64,000 nucleotides of DNA. Origin: Jiangella gansuensis DSM 44835 (GTDB taxonomy: Bacteria; Actinomycetota; Actinomycetes; Jiangellales; Jiangellaceae). Of the stretch, positions 59,190-64,000 are shown piece after piece (position 1 is the first letter of the stretch; the number at the start of each line of letters is the position of its first letter). The DNA is taken from contig NZ_KI911782.1 of NCBI RefSeq assembly GCF_000515395.1, positions 4,990,070 to 5,054,069 of the forward strand, read 5' to 3'. A program made the position numbers and the translations under genes. Under the pieces are notes generated by a model, which saw only the letters and a program-made list of their open reading frames with translations, searched no databases and was not told the DNA's origin.

Positions 59190-59540
59190 ATGACCGCCTG
59201 GCCGGTCCTTCGCCGCTACGACGCCGACCACTCGCTGCGCATCGCCCTCCCACTCGGCGGCATCGGCACGGCGACCGTCTCCCTCGGCGGCCGCGGTGAC
59301 CTGCGCGACTGGGAAGTCATGAACCGCCCGGCCAAGGGCTGCACCCCACGCCTGGGGCACTGTCACCCAGGAACGGGCCGGCGATGGTGTCGAGGTCGTC
59401 GTGGAGGTCCGTGGTGGGCGACTGCGGCTGCGCTCGCTCGCGCTGACCGGGGTCGGCGTGGCGAACTCGCGGACCGCACCCTGACCGGCGGCGACGCCGT
59501 CCAGGTCACGGTGGCCCACGAGGCCGTCCTCAGCCGGTGA
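59190..59540 (+). pseudogene. remnant of a GH116-like glucosylceramidase gene
   Basis: ATG 59190 opens SLRIALPLGGIGTATVSLGG, RGDLRDWEVMNRPAKGCTP, the N-terminal signature of GH116 beta-glucosidases (normally 800-900 residues). After about 50 residues the homology stops. Fragments of a C-terminal beta domain follow in two other frames (DGVEVVVEVRGGRLRLRSLA, then LTGGDAVQVTVAHEAVLSR before TGA). A large deletion plus frameshifts left only the ends. 59104-59189 shows no other feature. Confidence 0.65.
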
Positions 59541-59567
59541 GCCGCGGACTCCCCGTGGTGACCGGGA

Positions 59568-59834
59568 CTACTGAGCCGGCCGTGGCTGCGGCTCCGCCGG
59601 GGCAGCCGGCTGGGCCGGCGGCGCCGAATCGGCCGGCTGGGCCGGCTGGGCGTCGGCCGCGGTGGGTGCCGGTGGAGTTGCGGCCTCGGTGGCCTTCGGC
59701 TGCTGCATCTCGGTCTTGAAGATCCGCAGCGACTGGCCGATGCCGCGGGCCATGTCCGGCATCCGCTTGGCACCGAAGAGCAGGAACACGACGATGAGCC
59801 CGATGATCAGCTCAGGTGTACCGATGTTGGGCAT
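59568..59834 (-). CDS. tatA: twin-arginine translocase subunit TatA
   Basis: 88 residues: short N-terminal membrane helix ([20 protein letters not shown]), amphipathic helix ([17 protein letters not shown]), then an Ala/Pro/Gln-rich tail. TatA forms the channel for folded Tat substrates, which in this window include the lyase and the GH109-like protein. Stands alone without tatC; probably an additional TatA/E copy. Confidence 0.9.
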   Translation of the reverse strand: MPNIGTPELIIGLIVVFLLFGAKRMPDMARGIGQSLRIFKTEMQQPKATEAATPPAPTAADAQPAQPADSAPPAQPAAPAEPQPRPAQ

Positions 59835-59943
59835 GTGGCCACTTCTTCCTGACAGGTACCGGTCCACCCCATCGTACGCCGCCGTTCGCACGGGTAAGGT
59901 GGGCGCCGATTCGCGGGACACCTGTCGGAGGGAGGTCGGAGCC

Positions 59944-60360
59944 GTGACCGGTCGGCGGTCCGGGCGACGCCTGCTCCCCGGGACGAGGCCACTGCTGGCC
60001 GTCTTGTACTCCGGCGTCCTGATGGTGTTGTCGGGTGCGCTGATGCTGCTCGCGGCCGCATTGCCGACCTCGGCAAACCCCGCCGCACAGCCGCGTGGGC
60101 ACGCTGTCGAGGCCCGCCACGCCACGCCACCGGCGGAACCGTCCGCTGTCGGCGCCGAGGAGCGCGGCGACGCCGTCGCCCCACCCGCCGCACCGACCGG
60201 AAAGCTGGGCTATGCGCCGCCCGGGTCGTCCGGCACCGAGGTCAACCCGCTCGACCTGTTCACCCTGGACACCGGGGCGGGCCGCGGCGACGCCGCCACC
60301 GTCGAGTCCGCCTGGGCAGCCACGGACCCCGACCGCGGGCCGCCGGCGCACCGGCAGTAG
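59944..60360 (+). CDS. hypothetical membrane-anchored protein (138 aa)
   Basis: GTG 59944 follows GGAGGGAGG. A basic start ([14 protein letters not shown]) and one hydrophobic helix ([20 protein letters not shown]) precede a Pro/Ala-rich, probably disordered external part ([20 protein letters not shown]). It lies 81 bp before secDF on the same strand. Function unknown. Confidence 0.6.
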   Translation: MTGRRSGRRLLPGTRPLLAVLYSGVLMVLSGALMLLAAALPTSANPAAQPRGHAVEARHATPPAEPSAVGAEERGDAVAPPAAPTGKLGYAPPGSSGTEVNPLDLFTLDTGAGRGDAATVESAWAATDPDRGPPAHRQ

Positions 60361-60441
60361 ACGCTCTCCCTGCCATCGCTGTCGTCCCTCGCCTGGTCGC
60401 GCGCCTGTTCGGCCGCCGGGCATGTCTCCTGGAGACCCACT

Positions 60442-63048
60442 GTGGATCGCATGTCCGCTCTCTACCTGGTCCTCGCGGCCACGGCCCTCGTCCTCGCGAC
60501 GTACAACCTGTTCCGCTTTCGGGCCAGGCGTCGCGGCCAGGAGAGCCCAGGCGGCAGTCGCGTCGTCCGCGTCGTCGCCTCTGTCCTCGTGCTCGCCGGG
60601 GCCGGGTTCGTCACCCTGACCAGTAGCCCCAACCTCGGGCTCGACCTGGAAGGCGGCGCCCAGATCGTCCTGGAGACACAGGACACGGACACCGTCGATG
60701 CGAACTCGGAGTCCACCGACCGGGCGCTGGAGGTGCTGCGGCGCCGGGTCGACGCCCTCGGCGTCTCCGAACCGTCACTGAGCCGATCCGGCGACCGGCG
60801 CATCATCGTCGAACTGCCGGGCGTCTCCGACCCCCGCGAGGCCTCCGAGGCGCTCGGCCAGACCGCCCAGCTGAACATCCACGCCGTCCTGGGCTACGAC
60901 ACCTCCGGCCTCACTCCGCCGACGGACGCCCCGGCCGAGACGCCGGCACCGGACGCTCCGGCCGAGACGCCGGCACCGGAGGCCACGCCCGGCGCGGCGG
61001 AGACGGAAGGCGCCGCCGGCGGTGCGATCGAACCGGCGACACCCCAGGGCGACACCGGCACCGACGTCGAGGCCGCTGGTGCGACGCCGCCACCTGCCGA
61101 GACACCCGCCCCCACCGAGACCCCGGCGCCCGAGACGCCCGGGGCCGAGGGTCAGATCGTGCTGCCCGACGAGTCGGGGCAGCCGCTGGTCCTGGCCCAG
61201 TCGGCGATGACCGGTGAAGAGATCGACGGCGCGGACGCTCTCTTCGACCCGCAGCGCGGCTGGCTCGTCACCATCGACTTCAGCGGCAGCGGCGGCAGCA
61301 CCTGGGCGCAGCTGACCAGCGACGCCGCCTGCCAGCCCGAGGGCGACCCGCGGCGGCGGATCGCCATCGTGCTGGACAACGAGGTCATCTCCTCGCCCAA
61401 CGTCACCAGCGGGGTGCCCTGCGGCGTCGGTATCCGCGGCGGCCAGACCGAGATCACCGGCGACTTCGACGAGGAGGAGGCGAAGGACCTCGCCGCCCTG
61501 ATCGAGGGCGGCGCGCTCCCCGTCCCCGTCGAGGTCATCGAGCAGCGCGTCATCGGCCCGACCCTGGGCGACGAGGCCATCGAGGCAAGCGCCTGGGCCG
61601 CCATCATCGGCATGGCCCTGACGGCCGTCTTCATCGCCGTCACCTACCGGCTGATCGGCGTCATGGCCATCATGGCGTTGATCGGCTACGCCCTGATGTC
61701 CTACGCCGCGCTCAGCGCGCTCGGTGCCACCCTGACGCTGCCCGGCCTGGCCGGCTTCGTACTGGCCATCGGCATGGCCGTCGACGCCAACGTGCTGATC
61801 TTCGAACGAGCACGTGAGGACTTCGTCGACGGCAGGACGAAGAGCCTGCGCGGCGCGGTCCGCAGTGGTTTCAAGAACGCGCTCTCGGCCATCGCCGACT
61901 CCAACATCACCACTCTGCTCGCCGCGGCGCTGCTGTTCTTCCTCGCGTCCGGGCCGGTGCGCGGATTCGGTGTCACGCTGACCATCGGTGTGCTCGCCTC
62001 GCTGCTGTCCGCGCTGGTCCTCAGCCGCGTGCTGTGCGAGTGGCTCGCCGACCGGACGTGGATGCGCAACCACCCGAACGCCAGCGGCCTGGCCAAACAC
62101 GGCCGGGTGCGGCTGTGGCTGCGCCGCCGCAATCCGAACCTCATGGCCCGCCCGGCCCGGTGGCTTATCGTGTCGGCTCTCGCAGTCGTGATCGCCGGCA
62201 GCGGCATCTTCCTGCGCGGCCTCGAGTACGGCATCGAGTTCACCGGCGGCCGGCTGGTCGAGGTGTCCACGACCGAGCAGCTCGACGTCGACGACGCTCG
62301 CACGGTGGTCGCCGACGCCGGTTTCCCGACGGCGATCGTCCAGGAGTCCGGCGACGACGACATCACCGTCCGGGCCAGCGACATGAGCGACGACGAGGCC
62401 GCCGCCGTCATCGAGGCGCTCGGCGACGCCGGCGGCGGCTCCGAGCTGATCCGCGACGAGCTGGTCGGTCCGAGCCTCGGCGACGAGCTGCGCCGCAACG
62501 CGCTCATCGCGCTGGGCGTCGCGCTGATCGCCCAGCTGACGTATCTCGCCATCCGGTTCCGCTGGACCTTCAGTACCGGCGCGGTCGTCGCACTGTTCCA
62601 GAACGTCATCATCACCGTCGGCATCTTCGCCTGGATCGGCAAGCCGCTGGACGGCATGTTCCTGGCCGCGATCCTGACGATCATCGGCTACACGGTGAAC
62701 GACTCCGTCGTCGTCTTCGACCGCATCCGCGAAACCTGGACCCGCAAGGAGGACGAGGACTTCGCCCAAGTCACCAACACGGCGATCCTCAACACCCTGC
62801 CGCGGTCGGTCAACACCGGTGTCAGCACGTTGTTCATTCTGCTCTCGCTGCTGTTCCTGGGCGGTGACTCGCTGTCGGACTTCGCGCTCGCGCTGGTGCT
62901 GGGCATCGTGATCGGCACCTACTCGTCGAACTTCACCGCCTCGCCGCTGGCGGTCGTGTTGGAACGCAAGAAGCCCGCGCCGCCGCCCGAACCGAAGAAG
63001 GCCGACAAGCGCGACCGGGAGGATCCGAACTACGGCGCCGTCGTCTGA
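60442..63048 (+). CDS. secDF: protein translocase SecD-SecF fusion
   Basis: 868 residues from GTG 60442. SecD half: first helix near residue 10, second near 45, NLGLDLEGGAQIVLETQ near 70, P1 domain with a Pro/Ala/Thr/Glu-rich insertion (about 157-240), and helices with LAIGMAVDANVLIFERARED near 445. SecF half: IEFTGGRLVEVST near 597, YTVNDSVVVFDRIRETW near 752, and the final helices. SecDF uses proton motive force to pull exported proteins through SecYEG. Most actinobacteria encode secD and secF separately beside yajC, so the fusion at an isolated site suggests a second system. Confidence 0.94.
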   Translation: MDRMSALYLVLAATALVLATYNLFRFRARRRGQESPGGSRVVRVVASVLVLAGAGFVTLTSSPNLGLDLEGGAQIVLETQDTDTVDANSESTDRALEVLRRRVDALGVSEPSLSRSGDRRIIVELPGVSDPREASEALGQTAQLNIHAVLGYDTSGLTPPTDAPAETPAPDAPAETPAPEATPGAAETEGAAGGAIEPATPQGDTGTDVEAAGATPPPAETPAPTETPAPETPGAEGQIVLPDESGQPLVLAQSAMTGEEIDGADALFDPQRGWLVTIDFSGSGGSTWAQLTSDAACQPEGDPRRRIAIVLDNEVISSPNVTSGVPCGVGIRGGQTEITGDFDEEEAKDLAALIEGGALPVPVEVIEQRVIGPTLGDEAIEASAWAAIIGMALTAVFIAVTYRLIGVMAIMALIGYALMSYAALSALGATLTLPGLAGFVLAIGMAVDANVLIFERAREDFVDGRTKSLRGAVRSGFKNALSAIADSNITTLLAAALLFFLASGPVRGFGVTLTIGVLASLLSALVLSRVLCEWLADRTWMRNHPNASGLAKHGRVRLWLRRRNPNLMARPARWLIVSALAVVIAGSGIFLRGLEYGIEFTGGRLVEVSTTEQLDVDDARTVVADAGFPTAIVQESGDDDITVRASDMSDDEAAAVIEALGDAGGGSELIRDELVGPSLGDELRRNALIALGVALIAQLTYLAIRFRWTFSTGAVVALFQNVIITVGIFAWIGKPLDGMFLAAILTIIGYTVNDSVVVFDRIRETWTRKEDEDFAQVTNTAILNTLPRSVNTGVSTLFILLSLLFLGGDSLSDFALALVLGIVIGTYSSNFTASPLAVVLERKKPAPPPEPKKADKRDREDPNYGAVV

Positions 63049-63065
63049 CGCCACTGGTTGGAGGG

Positions 63066-63087
63066 ACGGTACCCGCTCGGGTACCGT
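63066..63087 (+). terminator. hairpin after secDF
   Basis: ACGGTACCC (63066-63074) and GGGTACCGT (63079-63087) are perfect 9-bp arms with a GCTC loop, followed by TTC; it separates secDF from the tRNA gene. Confidence 0.75.
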
Positions 63088-63097
63088 TTCCTCTCCC

Positions 63098-63174
63098 GCC
63101 CGAATAGCTCAGCTGGTCAGAGCAACCGCCTTGTAAGCGGTAGGTCGTCGGTTCGAATCCGACTTCGGGCTCCA
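63098..63174 (+). tRNA. tRNA-Thr (anticodon UGU)
   Basis: Acceptor GCCCGAA pairs with TTCGGGC; D-arm AGCTCAGCTGGTCAGAGC; anticodon stem ACCGC/GCGGT with loop CTTGTAA (anticodon TGT at 63132-63134, reading ACA); T-arm GTCGGTTCGAATCCGAC; CCA is encoded. All cloverleaf parts are intact. Confidence 0.97.
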
Positions 63175-63272
63175 CCTGCACAAGCAGTGATCTCGGGGTT
63201 GAGCCGAGTAGCCCAGGACCACACCATAGGCACCAGTGGCACGTGGTGTAGCGAGCCGGCGGAGGTGGTCGT

Positions 63273-64000
63273 GTGGCGGAGTTCTGGCGCAGTGCCGCGC
63301 TGCCTCATCTGGAGGCCCGGCGATCGTGCCAGGAGAACCTCTGCTACCGGCCGCATACCCACGACTCGTTCTCGATCGGCGTGATCGACGCGGGAACCTC
63401 GGTGCTCACTGGCCCGCTCGACGGCACGATCCGCCTGGAACCCGGTGACGTCGTCGTCATCCCGGTCGGTCAGGTTCATGCCTGCAATCCGGACGCGGGC
63501 CGTTGGCTGTACCAGATGGTCCACATGGATCAGAACTGGGCGGTCTCACTCGCACCGCGCCAGGAGGCGAGTCGCCAGTTCGACGGGATCAGAGTGCTGC
63601 GCCGCCCCGACCTGCACCAGCGGGTCAGCGTGCTGAACGACGCGATCTTCACCGACGAGGCCCGCGAACCGATCGAGGCGCAGTTCACCGCCCTGTTCGC
63701 CGAGATCGAAGCCGCGTCACCGGCGCATTTCGCAGCGAGTGATGCCGACCCGGAGCTGCTCGCCCGTCTCGCCCCGGTCATGCGTCGGCTTCGCCACGAC
63801 GAGTCGAATCCAGCGCTGAGCGAACTGGCCGGCATGGTCGGCATGACGAAGTACCAGCTCGTCCGTGCGATGCGACGTGCCACCGGGCTCTCCCCGCTGG
63901 CCTGGCGGCAGAATGCCCGCATCGTCCAGGCTCGACGCATGCTCCGAGGGGGTCGGCCCATCGCCGAGACCGCTCACGCGCTGGGATTCACCGACCAGAG
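63273..64000 (+). CDS. AraC family regulator, 3' end outside the window
   Basis: GTG 63273 follows GGAGG (63261-63265) by 7 bases. 242 residues are visible. A cupin-type sensing domain (CYRPHTHDSFSIGVIDAGTS, LEPGDVVVIPVGQVHACNPD) is followed by the first AraC helix-turn-helix (ALSELAGMVGMTKYQLVRAM, RRATGLSPLAWRQNARI) and the start of the second (IAETAHALGFTDQ). Only the last few tens of residues are missing. Likely regulates a neighbour beyond the window. Confidence 0.88.
   Translation, partial: MAEFWRSAALPHLEARRSCQENLCYRPHTHDSFSIGVIDAGTSVLTGPLDGTIRLEPGDVVVIPVGQVHACNPDAGRWLYQMVHMDQNWAVSLAPRQEASRQFDGIRVLRRPDLHQRVSVLNDAIFTDEAREPIEAQFTALFAEIEAASPAHFAASDADPELLARLAPVMRRLRHDESNPALSELAGMVGMTKYQLVRAMRRATGLSPLAWRQNARIVQARRMLRGGRPIAETAHALGFTDQ

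Overview
The window is chromosomal DNA of a high-GC actinobacterium. Support comes from the strong GC bias with many GTG and TTG starts behind AGGAGG-type ribosome sites, menaquinone genes, CIRCE-controlled groEL, a HelD/HelR-type helicase, a class E sortase, DUF3263 and DUF4229 proteins, otsA/otsB, and DasR-like operator sites. The gene mix resembles Jiangella or nocardioform relatives, but the sequence alone does not fix the genus. Nothing looks like a large mobile island. The accessory signals are small: toxin-antitoxin pairs and remnants, broken genes, and a dispersed hairpin repeat. || Layout. 1-2890: menB (5' end outside the window), a mazF remnant, menE and menA. 2892-4419: small membrane or hypothetical genes, then a 666-bp non-coding stretch with two unusual inverted-repeat structures. 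4420-9597: an F420-type flavin oxidoreductase, an exported pectate-lyase-like protein and an exported GH109-like glycosidase. 9723-17537: a sugar catabolism and uptake locus (SIS isomerase/deaminase, ROK kinase, PfkB kinase, class II aldolase; divergently an ABC importer and a DeoR regulator), consistent with GalNAc or galactosamine use through tagatose phosphates. 17632-23969: LCP cell-wall ligase, GNAT, XPB helicase, HelR-like helicase. 24087-29671: four translationally coupled genes (acyl-CoA reductase/HAD, SDR, PlsC, alkyl-DHAP synthase) that look like a bacterial ether-lipid pathway. 29631-36696: MFS transporter, HD protein, CutC, small genes, a candidate PHO box, and two tandem epoxide hydrolases sharing a 182-bp identical tract, with a WYL regulator. 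|| 36743-46148: frameshifted antitoxin with an intact MazF, groEL with two CIRCE boxes, an HTTM pair, an FAD amine-oxidase-like enzyme, and a surface module (LPDTG metallopeptidase, class E sortase, 51-aa membrane protein). 46232-47902: threonine-synthase-like enzyme plus a ThiS/MoaD-like sulfur carrier under a SAM riboswitch, probably a sulfur-carrier route to homocysteine. 48014-55059: Doc-type and VapC-type toxin-antitoxin pairs, trehalose synthesis genes, DUF202 proteins. 55081-58373: murQ and a GntR regulator divergent from a GHL10 peptidoglycan hydrolase, with two dre-like operators between them. 58543-64000: methyltransferase, a GH116 remnant, tatA, a secDF fusion, tRNA-Thr(UGU), and an AraC regulator running off the end. 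|| The strongest candidates for something new are the SAM-riboswitch/ThrC-like/ThiS-like unit, the ether-lipid operon with its coupled leader ORF, and a dispersed hairpin repeat (three copies) that even encodes the shared C-terminus of two convergent genes.
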